From Lamellibrachia columna (taxonomy: Eukaryota > Annelida > Polychaeta > Sabellida > Siboglinidae): DNA of 64,000 nucleotides. The first letter of the stretch is position 1. Each line of letters begins with the position of its first letter. Below the pieces are notes generated by a model. The model searched no databases. It worked only from the letters and a program-made list of their open reading frames with translations, and had not been told where the DNA came from. Location of the stretch: positions 1,087,001-1,151,000 of the forward strand of contig OY759268.1 of assembly GCA_963662155.1 (NCBI GenBank). Reading direction: 5' to 3'. Below are positions 1 to 11,862 of this stretch, piece by piece. A program made the translations under genes and the position numbers.

Positions 1-40
1 ATTTAAGATCTAGATATCAATGTGCTTATATATATACAGG

Positions 41-1275
41 AGCCAGTACTTCACACACAGTGAGATGGCACTGAATATACGCTGGACCCAGCACTTCACA
101 CACAGTGAGATGGCATTGAATATACACTGGAGCCAGCACTTCACACACAGTGAGATGGCACTGAATATACATTGGAGCCAGCACTTCACACACAGTGAGA
201 TGGCACTGAATATACGCTGGAGCCAGCACTTCACACACAGTGACATGGCACTAAATACACACTTGAGCCAGCACTTCACACACAGTGAGACGGCACTGAA
301 TACACACTGGAGCCAGCACTTCATGCACAGTGACATGGCACTGAATACACACTGGAGCCAGCACTTCACACACAGTGACATGGCACTGAATACACACTGG
401 AGCCAGCACTTCACACACAATGAGATGACACTGAATACACACTGGAGCCAGCACTTCACACACAGTGACATGGCACTGAATACACACTGGAGCCAGCACT
501 TCACACACAGTGACATGGCACTGAATACACACTGGAGCCAGCACTTCACGCACAGTGAGATGACACTGAATACACACTGGAGCCAGCACTTCACACACAG
601 TGACATGGCACTGAATACACACTGGAGCCAGCACTTCAAACACAGTGAGATGACACTGAATACACACTGGAGCCAGCACTTCACACACAGTGACATGGCA
701 CTGAATACACACTGGAGCCAGCACTTCACGCACAGTGAGATGACACTGAATACACACTGGAGCCAGCACTTCACACACAGTGATATGGCACTGAATACAC
801 ACTGGAGCCAGCACTTCACACACAGTGATATGGCACTGAATACACACTGGAGCCAGCACTTCACACACAGTGATATGGCACTGAATACACACTGGAGCCA
901 GCACTTCACACACAGTGAGATGACACTGAATACACACTGGAGCCAGCACTTCACGCACAGTGAGATGGCACTGAATACACACTGGAGCCAGCACTTCACA
1001 CACAGTGATATGGCACTGAATACACACTGGAGCCAGCACTTCACACACAGTGACATGGCACTGAATACACACTGGAGCCAGCACTTCACGCACAGTGAGA
1101 TGACACTGAATACACACTGGAGCCAGCACTTCACACACAGTGATATGGCACTGAATACACACTGGAGCCAGCACTTCACACACAGTGACATGGCACTGAA
1201 TACACACTGGAGCCAGCACTTCACACACAGTGACATGGCACTGAATACTCACTGGAGCCAGCACTTCACACACAA
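41..1275. repeat. 45-bp minisatellite, about 27 copies
   Basis: Head-to-tail units of 45 bp, each with the core AGCCAGCACTTCACACACAG and then a variable GA[GCT]ATG[GA]CACTGAA stretch. Because 45 is a multiple of three, open frames of up to 429 codons run through on both strands, but they only repeat the same 15 residues. The first four units carry AATATAC where later units carry AATACAC, so the left edge is the more diverged end. I see no gene here. Confidence 0.97.
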
Positions 1276-1542
1276 CGAGACATTACAAGACGAGTCATTG
1301 TCTCAATAGGCACAAGTTGGTTATCAAAGCATGTTTAAAACATACGCGACCAGTATCACAGGGTGTTTTGAGAAAGAGGTAAGACGTTACACCCTTCATC
1401 CTTATGTAACTTCTGTCAAATCATGCCAGAGCAAGATGTATTCACGAACCAATAATTCATAACATGCCCATCTCGATAGAAATATACCCATCTTGAATCT
1501 TGATAGAAATATACCCTGCTATTATTCCACAACACACTTTTA

Positions 1543-2485
1543 ATGGAAGTCCAGGAGAGTTCCCCCTGTATTATTGGAACTCTCCCCTGTTTTATTGGAA
1601 GTCCAGGAGAGTTCCCCCCTGTATTATTGGAAGTCCAGGAGAGTTCCTCCTGTCTTATTGGTAGTCTAGGAGAGTTCCCCCTGTATTATTGGAAGTCCAG
1701 GAGAGTTCCCCCTGTATCCCTGTAGGAGAGTTTCCCCCTGTATTATTGGAAGTCCAGGGGAGTTTCCCCTGTATTACTGGAAGTCCAGGAAAGTTTCCCC
1801 CTGTATTATTGGAAGTCCAGGAGAGTTCCCCCTGTATTATTGGTAGTCTAGGAGAGTTCCCCTGTATTATTGGAAGTCCAGGAGAGTTCCCCTGTATTAT
1901 TGGAAGTCCAGGAGAGTTCCCCCTGTATTATTGGAAGTCCAGGAGAGTTCCCCCTGTCTTATTGGTAGTCTAGGAGAGTTCCCCCTGTATTATACTGGAA
2001 GTCCAGGAGAGTTCCTCTGTATTATTGGAAGTCCATGAGAGTTTCCCCCTGTATTATTGGAAGTCCAGGAGAGTTCCCCCTGTATTATTGGAAGTCCAGG
2101 AGAGTTCCCCCTGTATTATTGGAAGTCCAGGAGAGTTCCCCCCTGTATTATTGGAAGTCCAGGAGAGTTCCCCCTGTATCCCTGTAGGAGAGTTTCTCCC
2201 TCTATTATTGGAAGTCCAGGAGAGTTTCCCCCTGTATTATTGGAAGTCCAGGAGAGTTTCCCCTGTATTATTGGAAGTCCAGGAGAGTTCCCCCTGTATT
2301 ATTGGAAGTCCAGGAGAGTTCCCCCTGTATCCCTGTAGGAGAGTTTCCCCCTGTATTATTGGAAGTCCAGGAGAGTTTTCCCCTGTATTATTGGAAGTCC
2401 AGGAGAGTTTCCCCCTGTATTATTGGAAGTCCAGGAGAGTTTCCCCCGTACTATTGAATATTGGAAGTCCAGGAGAGTCCCCCCG
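1543..2485. repeat. about 31-bp minisatellite, about 30 copies
   Basis: Repeats of GGAAGTCCAGGAGAGTTCCC followed by CCTGTATTATT, with unit lengths of 30 to 32 bp. A shortened variant containing CCTGTATCCCTGTAGGAGAG recurs at about 1712, 2177 and 2325, which points to block duplication inside the array. The array lies just downstream, on the minus strand, of the exon at 2553-2784, so it would be intronic in that gene. Confidence 0.95.
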
Positions 2486-2552
2486 TGTTATCATTGACCT
2501 GTTCTATTATTAGGAAAGTGAAAGTAGATGCAGACAACTCTGAAGTACAAAC

Positions 2553-2784
2553 CTTCTCCATAATCTCGTTCCTGAGTCGGCTTGACGTGGCAAGTTTCTT
2601 GCGGAGGACTCGGTCAACGTTGAGGTCATTGACCTGGAGCTGACGGAGCTCTGTGGTTACCCATCTGGAGGAGTTGAAGCCAGGCTTCGCTAGCAGTGCG
2701 TCACTCTCCTCAAATGGTTGGTCAAGCACACAGGACACAGCATCTACAGAGTCTTGTAGTCGGGACATGTCTGACTTCAGCCCA
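2553..2784 (-). CDS. Predicted internal exon of an unrecognised gene
   Basis: A 232-nt open block on the minus strand. It is bordered by an acceptor (TTATTACAG before 2784) and a donor (GAAG|GTTTGT after 2553). It starts with one nucleotide completing a codon and ends in phase 0, which fits the phase-2 end of the exon at 4582-5273. It encodes about 77 residues, polar and probably helical, including the stretches SRLQDSVDAVSCVLDQPFEE and LRQLQVNDLNVDRVLRKKL. This suggests a coiled coil or helical bundle. I do not recognise the family. Composition is ordinary coding, unlike the flanking minisatellite. Further 3' exons would lie beyond position 1. Existence of the exon is moderately supported; function is unknown. 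Confidence 0.5.
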
Positions 2785-2914
2785 CTGTAATAATAGTATC
2801 AGGAATGAGCAACTGTTTGTTTGTCTTACTAAACAAACAAAATAATTCATACAGAATCTAAGTTAACATTATACACTTACAAATTAAGACTTGCAAATTT
2901 GGTCGGGATGGAAC

Positions 2915-4034
2915 CAGTCACAGGGTCAATCCCATTCTGGAATTGACCCTCAATTCCAATCCCGGAATTTGAATAATTTTTTTATTGGAATTGATTTTTA
3001 TAGAACTGGAATTGATTTTTTGGGGGAATTGACTTGATACTATTAATTTGTACCTTATAAATTTACTAATAAAATCATATTTGTCTATTTGTATGTTATC
3101 ATATATCTAGTAACAGCCAGGAAGCTGTTAACAAACTTACAAACTACATTTAACAAGATTTAACAAGATTTGCCATCCAAGCCAAAGGCCCAGATGGCAA
3201 GTGGACAAGGAAGCCATTGGCTTATCGAGAGTCCAACAATGTTCATCTACTTATAACCCGCCCTCCTGAGATATGTGTCAACCCTGTTTTTAAACATATT
3301 CACGATGCTAGCAGTTACACAATCTGTAGACAATTTGTTCCATTCATTTATTGTCCTCTGTGAGAACGAGTGCTTCCTGATGTCCAATCTACATTGATCC
3401 TTTACTAATTTTACCTCATGTCCTCTAGTTCTGCTATCCTTCTTGAGTGTCTGCTGTTAGTGTTACTGACAAAAAGCATAAAAGAACAATAGGCTGATAA
3501 GAACAATAGGCTGATAAGTTGATGGCTTCAGAAATACCAGCTCAGTGAGTCATTGCTGTAGTAGCCAGCCAACTGCTCTGTCATGTAATGTTCAGGTGGC
3601 AAGTTTTGGCAGCCAGTGTTGGACACTCATTATAACACACACAGGGGCGCCACTACATATCTTTCATTTGTTTTATTTAGAATAGGAACTTGTCCAAGGC
3701 TCCAAGGTAAAACCTGTTTTGAATTCAAAGAAAACTTATCACCTCCCATCACATGTCAACCAACGTTGAGATCATAGAAGCAACAAAAGCCTACAGCTAC
3801 AACCAATTACAAGACCTATCAATGCAGTCCGACTGACCGACTCAACATCTGAGAAACTAATGATGGTGAAGGAACATTCACGTTAAGTGAATTTTTTAAT
3901 CATCTCTGGAATTGTGGCATGGAGTTGGAATAACATTTGTGGAATTAGATGGAATTGGAATTGATTCTTCCAGGTGGAATTGATTTTTTCTGGAACTGAA
4001 TGGAATTGACAAAATAGAATTGACCCCAACTCTG
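2915..4034. mobile_element. Decayed hAT-like non-autonomous transposon with a nested CR1 fragment
   Basis: The left end starts CAGTCACAGGGTCAATCCC. The right end, read on the minus strand, starts CAGAGTTGGGGTCAATTCT. Both are followed by AT-rich subterminal repeats of the GGAATTGATTTTT type in opposite orientation. The flanking octamers GATGGAAC (2907-2914) and GTTGGAGC (4035-4042) match at six of eight positions, as expected for an old hAT 8-bp target duplication. No transposase is visible. A CR1 3' fragment sits at 3152-3455. The superfamily call rests on end sequence and flank length only. Confidence 0.55.
3152..3455 (-). mobile_element. CR1-type LINE, 3'-end fragment
   Basis: On the minus strand this matches the last part of the CR1 copy at 30767-32740. 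It has the decayed C-terminal coding region (the counterpart of residues DMRKYSFSQ through NMFKNRIDRYL), a short 3' UTR with GGACTCTCGATAAGCCAATG, and a tail of two AAATCTTGTT decamers at about 3153-3172. The 5' side is cut at about 3455. It lies inside the hAT-like element at 2915-4034, so it inserted later than that element. Confidence 0.75.
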
Positions 4035-4275
4035 GTTGGAGCCACCCGCCCTTACTTAAAAACCTATTGATATTAATTTAATTATATTGACATATCAAAC
4101 ACTTGAAATCCCTAATTACAGGTATTGCATCATTACTCCATAAAATACCTACCATCTACTAAGTAATATTTCTAGTAGGAATATATTACATATTTATTAT
4201 TATTATTATATATATTAGCATTCTTATTGATTTGTGGCATATACCAAGATCATATAAGTATTAATATTATATGCG

Positions 4276-4278
<3 letters not shown>

Positions 4279-4315
<37 letters not shown>

Positions 4316-4356
4316 CATATAATATATAATGATCGCATATAATACATATATATGAT

Positions 4357-4416
<60 letters not shown>
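4279..4416. repeat. (TA)n microsatellites
   Basis: Two TA runs, at about 4279-4312 and 4360-4416. They flank a short AT-rich segment in which GATCGCATATAATA-type words appear in both orientations, so the whole stretch could extrude as a cruciform. The remaining 4035-4278 and 4417-4581 hold nothing I can identify. Confidence 0.9.
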
Positions 4417-4417
<1 letters not shown>

Positions 4418-4581
4418 CCTTGGCATGCCACAAATCCATAAACAAGAATGCTTAAATAAAAAATAAACTGCCATGTATGTTAGAAGAAATTTTTTTTATT
4501 TATTTTTGCCAATCATAATAATTTATTTATGGTTGGTCAAATGGACAAAAATATTAGCTGAGAAATTAGTTGTGAGCTGAC

Positions 4582-5273
4582 CTTGTGTCTACAGCTGCCA
4601 GTGATGACATTGGTGGCAACGTCCGCATAGTTTCCTCATCACTTCCTCTGTTCGGTGACGGTGATTTTGAAAGCACGTTTCCTGAGTTTTCAATGTCTCC
4701 TTGACCGTGCTGAAGATCAGATGCAAACACTGAAATTGGCCCCAGACTTTCATCGAAGGGCATTGCATCTACCAGTGGAGATGTCACATCAGATGGACTT
4801 GTTCTAGTTGTGATATGTTGTCCTACAACTGATGATACACTGGCATCTGCAGCCTTGTGGACATCTTGGTGATATCCAGCATTCAAAGAATCCCTTCCAT
4901 GGGAATTCTCGTCTGATCTGCGTCGGACTTCGACAAGTGGGTTGAACCTAACTGACTTCCCATTGGTCAACAGTCTTGACCCTGGCCCTTTCTCAGGGGT
5001 GATGCACAAACTTGGGTCAGCCGCCCAAAAGGCCTCCTTGGTCGGGTGGAAAACGGAAGTTGGCACAGGATTATCAGTGACAGGGAATGCATCTCTGCCC
5101 TCAATGTCATCACACCAATCACCCCCCTCTTTATTCAGTGGACTGATCCCTTGGGTAGTGTCATCATCAGTGAACTGTGGGCTGGCAGATGAGTCTATTG
5201 TGAATGTCAAGGGTGGTTTGAATGTGTGTAACAAGTCAACACTTCCGATTCTAGATGCTTGTGCTGTCGCCAT
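4582..5273 (-). CDS. Predicted first coding exon of an unrecognised gene; candidate PP1-docking motif
   Basis: A 692-nt minus-strand exon. The ATG at 5273 is in a strong Kozak context (GTCAAGATGG), and in-frame sequence upstream has no better start. It ends at the donor ACAAG|GTCAGC, phase 2, matching the exon at 2553-2784. The 230 encoded residues begin MATAQASRIGSVDLLHTF and are rich in Ser, Pro, Asp and Thr, probably disordered. The only recognisable short motif is KSVRF at residues 106-110, which fits the RVxF consensus for protein phosphatase 1 docking and could be chance. Non-repetitive, ordinary codon usage. The family is not recognised. I infer a two-exon partial gene running off the left edge of the window. 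Confidence 0.55.
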
Positions 5274-5286
5274 CTTGACAAACTGG

Positions 5287-5294
5287 TGACGTAA
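5287..5294. promoter_or_regulatory. CRE/ATF-like site upstream of the 4582-5273 exon
   Basis: TGACGTAA lies 14 bp upstream (minus strand) of the chosen ATG at 5273. It is one base from the CREB/ATF palindrome TGACGTCA, which is often found close to transcription starts of housekeeping genes. If functional, the 5' UTR would be very short. No TATA box was seen. The rest of 5295-5805 is AT-rich with no other feature recognised. Confidence 0.3.
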
Positions 5295-5805
5295 TGTCAC
5301 TTCAGCATTCTAAATGTCAAAAAGTTTGTTAGTTTAGATTGGTATTTGAACAGATTAAATTAAATCCACAGTTCTCTCAGATTTTTCCAGGTGGAATTTT
5401 CCAGTTCCCTCAGAAGTCCACCCTCTCCATGAGTTTATCTTGTCACTGAAATAGAAAAAACAGAATGCTACACAAGTTACTGCATACTTCACTAGTTCTT
5501 GTAACACTAAAATAATATCTAGCTACTGAAGCCCCAAGATATGGTTAAAAATTTTAAGAAATATGAAAATCTGCCAGTTTCATAAAAAACATGCCAAAAC
5601 AAACATTCTGCCTACTATGTGTCCACTATACTAATCAGTCCCCTTAACGCAACTGACCAAGTTTTAAACTCAGACTGTTTGCGCACTTACACACTTGTGG
5701 CTTGGTGTTAATCTGTCTGCTTTCTGCAATAAATGATTCTTAGTTACTCGTCCTGAAAATAAATGTAATTTATTGTGGAACCGCGTTCTGTTAATTTGAG
5801 AGCGT

Positions 5806-8800
5806 GTAACACTAACAAGAAGTAGACATTATTCTAGTTATTAGTAGGTCTAACCACTTGTTTACCTGGGAATGTAACACTAACAAGAACTAGACATTAT
5901 TCTAGTTATTAGTAGATCTAACCACTTGTTTACCTGGGAATGTAACACTAACAAGAACCAGACATTATTCTAGTTATTAGTAGGCCTAACCACTTGTTTA
6001 CCTGGGAATGTAACACTAACAAGAACCAGACATTATTCTAGTTATTAGTAGGTCTAACCACTTGTTTACCTGGGAATGTAACACTAACAAGAACCAGACA
6101 TTATTCTAGTTATTAGTAGGTCTAACCACTTGTTTACCTGGGAATATAACACTAACAAGAACCAGACATTATTCTAGTTATTAGTAGGTCTAACCACTTG
6201 TTTACCTGGGAATGTAACACTAACAAGAACTAGACATTATTCTAGTTATTAGTAGGTCTAACCACTTGTTTACCTGGGAATGTAACACTAACAAGAACCA
6301 GACATTATTCTAGTTATTAGTAGGTCTAACCACTTGTTTACCTGGGAATGTAACACTAACAAGAACCAGACATTATTCTAGTTATTAGTAGGTCTAACCA
6401 CTTGTTTACCTGGGAATGTAACACTAACAAGAACCAGACATTATTCTAGTTATTAGTAGGCCTAACCACTTGTTTACCTGGGAATGTAACACTAACAAGA
6501 ACCAGACATTATTCTAGTTATTAGTAGGTCTAACCACTTGTTTACCTGGGAATGTAACACTAACAAGAACCAGACATTATTCTAGTTATTAGTAGGTCTA
6601 ACCACTTGTTTACCTGGGAATGTAACACTAACAAGAACCAGACATTATTCTAGTTATTAGTAGGTCTAACCACTTGTTTACCTGGGAATGTAACACTAAC
6701 AAGAACCAGACATTATTCTAGTTATTAGTAGGTCTAACCACTTGTTTACCCGGGAATGTAACACTAACAAGAACCAGACATTATTCTAGTTATTAGTAGG
6801 TCTAACCACTTGTTTACCTGGGAATGTAACACTAACAAGAACCAGACATTATTCTAGTTATTAGTAGGTCTAACCACTTGTTTACCTGGGAATGTAACAC
6901 TAACAAGAACAAGACATTATTCTAGTTATTAGTAGGTCTAACCACTTGTTTACCTGGGAATGTAACACTAACAAGAACCAGACATTATTCTAGTTATTAG
7001 TAGGCCTAACCACTTGTTTACCTGGGAATGTAACACTAACAAGAACCAGACATTATTCTAGTTATTAGTAGGTCTAACCACTTGTTTACCTGGGAATGTA
7101 ACACTAACAAGAACCAGACATTATTCTAGTTATTAGTAGGTCTAACCACTTGTTTACCTGGGAATGTAACACTAACAAGAACTAGACATTATTCTAGTTA
7201 TTAGTAGATCTAACCACTTGTTTACCTGGGAATGTAACACTAACAAGAACTAGACATTATTCTAGTTATTAGTAGGTCTAACCACTTGTTTACCTGGGAA
7301 TGTAACACTAACAAGAACCAGACATTATTCTAGTTATTAGTAGGTCTAACCACTTGTTTACCTGGGAATGTAACACTAACAAGAACCAGACATTATTCTA
7401 GTTATTAGTAGGTCTAACCACTTGTTTACCTGGGAATGTAACACTAACAAGAACCAGACATTATTCTAGTTATTAGTAGGCCTAACCACTTGTTTACCTG
7501 GGAATGTAACACTAACAAGAACCAGACATTATTCTAGTTATTAGTAGGTCTAACCACTTGTTTACCTGGGAATGTAACACTAACAAGAACCAGACATTAT
7601 TCTAGTTATTAGTAGGTCTAACCACTTGTTTACCTGGGAATGTAACACTAACAAGAACCAGACATTATTCTAGTTATTAGTAGGTCTAACCACTTGTTTA
7701 CCTGGGAATGTAACACTAACAAGAACAAGACATTATTCTAGTTATTAGTAGGTCTAACCACTTGTTTACCTGGGAATGTAACACTAACAAGAACCAGACA
7801 TTATTCTAGTTATTAGTAGGCCTAACCACTTGTTTACCTGGGAATGTAACACTAACAAGAACCAGACATTATTCTAGTTATTAGTAGGTCTAACCACTTG
7901 TTTACCTGGGAATATAACACTAACAAGAACTAGACATTATTCTAGTTATTAGTAGATCTAACCACTTGTTTACCTGGGAATGTAACACTAACAAGAACCA
8001 GACATTATTCTAGTTATTAGTAGGCCTAACCACTTGTTTACCTGGGAATGTAACACTAACAAGAACCAGACATTATTCTAGTTATTAGTAGGTCTAACCA
8101 CTTGTTTACCTGGGAATGTAACACTAACAAGAACCAGACATTATTCTAGTTATTAGTAGGTCTAACCACTTGTTTACCTGGGAATGTAACACTAACAAGA
8201 ACTAGACATTATTCTAGTTATTAGTAGGCCTAACCACTTGTTTACCTGGGAATGTAACACTAACAAGAACCAGACATTATTCTAGTTATTAGTAGGTCTA
8301 ACCACTTGTTTACCTGGGAATGTAACACTAACAAGAACCAGACATTATTCTAGTTATTAGTAGGTCTAACCACTTGTTTACCTGGGAATGTAACACTAAC
8401 AAGAACCAGACATTATTCTAGTTATTAGTAGGCCTAACCACTTGTTTACCTGGGAATGTAACACTAACAAGAACCAGACATTATTCTAGTTATTAGTAGG
8501 TCTAACCACTTGTTTACATGGGAATGTAACACTAACAAGAACCAGACATTATTCTAGTTATTAGTAGGTCTAACCACTTGTTTACCTGGGAATGTAACAC
8601 TAACAAGAACCAGACATTATTCTAGTTATTAGTAGGTCTAACCACTTGTTTACCTGGGAATGTAACACTAACAAGAACCAGACATTATTCTAGTTATTAG
8701 TAGGTCTAACCACTTGTTTACCTGGGAATGTAACACTAACAAGAACCAGACATTATTCTAGTTATTAGTAGGTCTAACCACTTGTTTACCTGGGAATGTA

Positions 8801-11789
8801 ACACTAACAAGAACCAGACATTATTCTAGTTATTAGTAAGCCTAACCACTTGTTTACCTGGGAATGTAACACTAACAAGAACCAGACATTATTCTAGTTA
8901 TTAGTAGGTCTAACCACTTGTTTACCTGGGAATGTAACACTAACAAGAACCAGACATTATTCTAGTTATTAGTAGGTCTAACCACTTGTTTACCTGGGAA
9001 TGTAACACTAACAAGAACCAGACATTATTCTAGTTATTAGTAGGTCTAACCACTTGTTTACCTGGGAATGTAACACTAACAAGAACCAGACATTATTCTA
9101 GTTATTAGTAGGCCTAACCACTTGTTTACCTGGGAATGTAACACTAACAAGAACCAGACATTATTCTAGTTATTAGTAGGTCTAACCACTTGTTTACCTG
9201 GGAATGTAACACTAACAAGAACCAGACATTATTCTAGTTATTAGTAGGTCTAACCACTTGTTTACCTGGGAATGTAACACTAACAAGAACCAGACATTAT
9301 TCTAGTTATTAGTAAGCCTAACCACTTGTTTACATGGGAATGTAACACTAACAAGAACCAGACATTATTCTAGTTATTAGTAGGTCTAACCACTTGTTTA
9401 CCTGGGAATGTAACACTAACAAGAACCAGACATTATTCTAGTTATTAGTAGGTCTAACCACTTGTTTACCTGGGAATGTAACACTAACAAGAACCAGACA
9501 TTATTCTAGTTATTAGTAAGCCTAACCACTTGTTTACATGGGAATGTAACACTAACAAGAACCAGACATTATTCTAGTTATTAGTAGGTCTAACCACTTG
9601 TTTACCTGGGAATGTAACACTAACAAGAACCAGACATTATTCTAGTTATTAGTAGGCCTAACCACTTGTTTACCTGGGAATGTAACACTAACAAGAACCA
9701 GACATTATTCTAGTTATTAGTAGGTCTAACCACTTGTTTACCTGGGAATGTAACACTAACAAGAACCAGACATTATTCTAGTTATTAGTAGGTCTAACCA
9801 CTTGTTTACCTGGGAATGTAACACTAACAAGAACCAGACATTATTCTAGTTATTAGTAGGCCTAACAACTTGTTTACCTGGGAATGTAACACTAACAAGA
9901 ACCAGACATTATTCTAGTTATTAGTAGGTCTAACCACTTGTTTACCTGGGAATGTAACACTAACAAGAACCAGACATTATTCTAGTTATTAGTAGGCCTA
10001 ACCACTTGTTTACCTGGGAATGTAACACTAACAAGAACCAGACATTATTCTAGTTATTAGTAGGCCTAACCACTTGTTTACCTGGGAATGTAACACTAAC
10101 AAGAACCAGACATTATTCTAGTTATTAGTAGGCCTAACAACTTGTTTACCTGGGAATGTAACACTAACAAGAACCAGACATTATTCTAGTTATTAGTAGG
10201 TCTAACCACTTGTTTACCTGGGAATGTAACACTAACAAGAACCAGACATTATTCTAGTTATTAGTAGGCCTAACCACTTGTTTACCTGGGAATGTAACAC
10301 TAACAAGAACCAGACATTATTCTAGTTATTAGTAGGCCTAACCACTTGTTTACCTGGGAATGTAACACTAACAAGAACCAGACATTATTCTAGTTATTAG
10401 TAGGTCTAACCACTTGTTTACCTGGGAATGTAACACTAACAAGAACCAGACATTATTCTAGTTATTAGTAAGCCTAACCACTTGTTTACATGGGAATGTA
10501 ACACTAACAAGAACCAGACATTATTCTAGTTATTAGTAGGTCTAACCACTTGTTTACCTGGGAATGTAACACTAACAAGAACCAGACATTATTCTAGTTA
10601 TTAGTAGGCCTAACCACTTGTTTACCTGGGAATGTAACACTAACAAGAACCAGACATTATTCTAGTTATTAGTAGGTCTAACCACTTGTTTACCCGGGAA
10701 TGTAACACTAACAAGAACCAGACATTATTCTAGTTATTAGTAGGTCTAACCACTTGTTTACCTGGGAATGTAACACTAACAAGAACCAGACATTATTCTA
10801 GTTATTAGTAGGTCTAACCACTTGTTTACCTGGGAATGTAACACTAACAAGAACCAGACATTATTCTAGTTATTAGTAGGTCTAACCACTTGTTTACATG
10901 GGAGTGTAACACTAACAAGAACCAGACATTATTCTAGTTATTAGTAGGTCTAACCACTTGTTTACCTGGGAATGTAACACTAACAAGAACCAGACATTAT
11001 TCTAGTTATTAGTAGGTCTAACCACTTGTTTACCTGGGAATGTAACACTAACAAGAACCAGACATTATTCTAGTTATTAGTAGGTCTAACCACTTGTTTA
11101 CCTGGGAATGTAACACTAACAAGAACCAGACATTATTCTAGTTATTAGTAGGTCTAACCACTTGTTTACCTGGGAATGTAACACTAACAAGAACCAGACA
11201 TTATTCTAGTTATTAGTAGGTCTAACCACTTGTTTACCTGGGAATGTAACACTAACAAGAACCAGACATTATTCTAGTTATTAGTAAGCCTAACCACTTG
11301 TTTACCTGGGAATGTAACACTAACAAGAACCAGACATTATTCTAGTTATTAGTAGGCCTAACCACTTGTTTACCTGGGAATGTAACACTAACAAGAACCA
11401 GACATTATTCTAGTTATTAGTAAGCCTAACCACTTGTTTACATGGGAATGTAACACTAACAAGAACCAGACATTATTCTAGTTATTAGTAGGTCTAACCA
11501 CTTGTTTACCTGGGAATGTAACACTAACAAGAACCAGACATTATTCTAGTTATTAGTAGGTCTAACCACTTGTTTACCTGGGAATGTAACACTAACAAGA
11601 ACCAGACATTATTCTAGTTATTAGTAGGCCTAACCACTTGTTTACCTGGGAATGTAACACTAACAAGAACCAGACATTATTCTAGTTATTAGTAGGCCTA
11701 ACCACTTGTTTACCTGGGAATGTAACACTAACAAGAACCAGACATTATTCTAGTTATTAGTAGGCCTAACCACTTGTTTACCTGGGAAT
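5806..11789. repeat. 68-bp satellite array, 88 copies of constant length
   Basis: A unit beginning GTAACACTAACAAGAACCAG and ending GTTTACCTGGGAAT repeats exactly every 68 bp. The span of 5984 bp equals 88 units, and spot checks at 5874, 5942 and 8458 stay in register, so I see no indel. Variation is confined to a few positions: AGGTCT/AGGCCT/AGATCT/AAGCCT, CCAGA/CTAGA/CAAGA, CCTGGG/CATGGG/CCCGGG, AATGT/AATAT. Some units carry AACTAGA and TCTAGTT as a perfect 7-bp inverted repeat around CATTAT. On the minus strand each unit contains CCCAG|GTAAAC, a fair 5' splice site. No coding frame. Confidence 0.98.
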
Positions 11790-11862
11790 GATCTGACACG
11801 TTTTGTTGAAAGAAAGCACTATTTCAGCATTTAATTCGACGCATGTGCCTATCCAATCCAAT

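Noticed and set aside
41..1275. Open frames of 340-429 codons on both strands
   Set aside because: Translations of a 45-bp tandem repeat; frame stays open only because the unit is a multiple of three.
4277..4474. 65-codon minus-strand frame
   Set aside because: Mostly (TA)n translated as Ile-Tyr repeats.
5806..11789. CRISPR array
   Set aside because: The whole 68-bp unit is repeated with no unique spacers, and the context is animal DNA.
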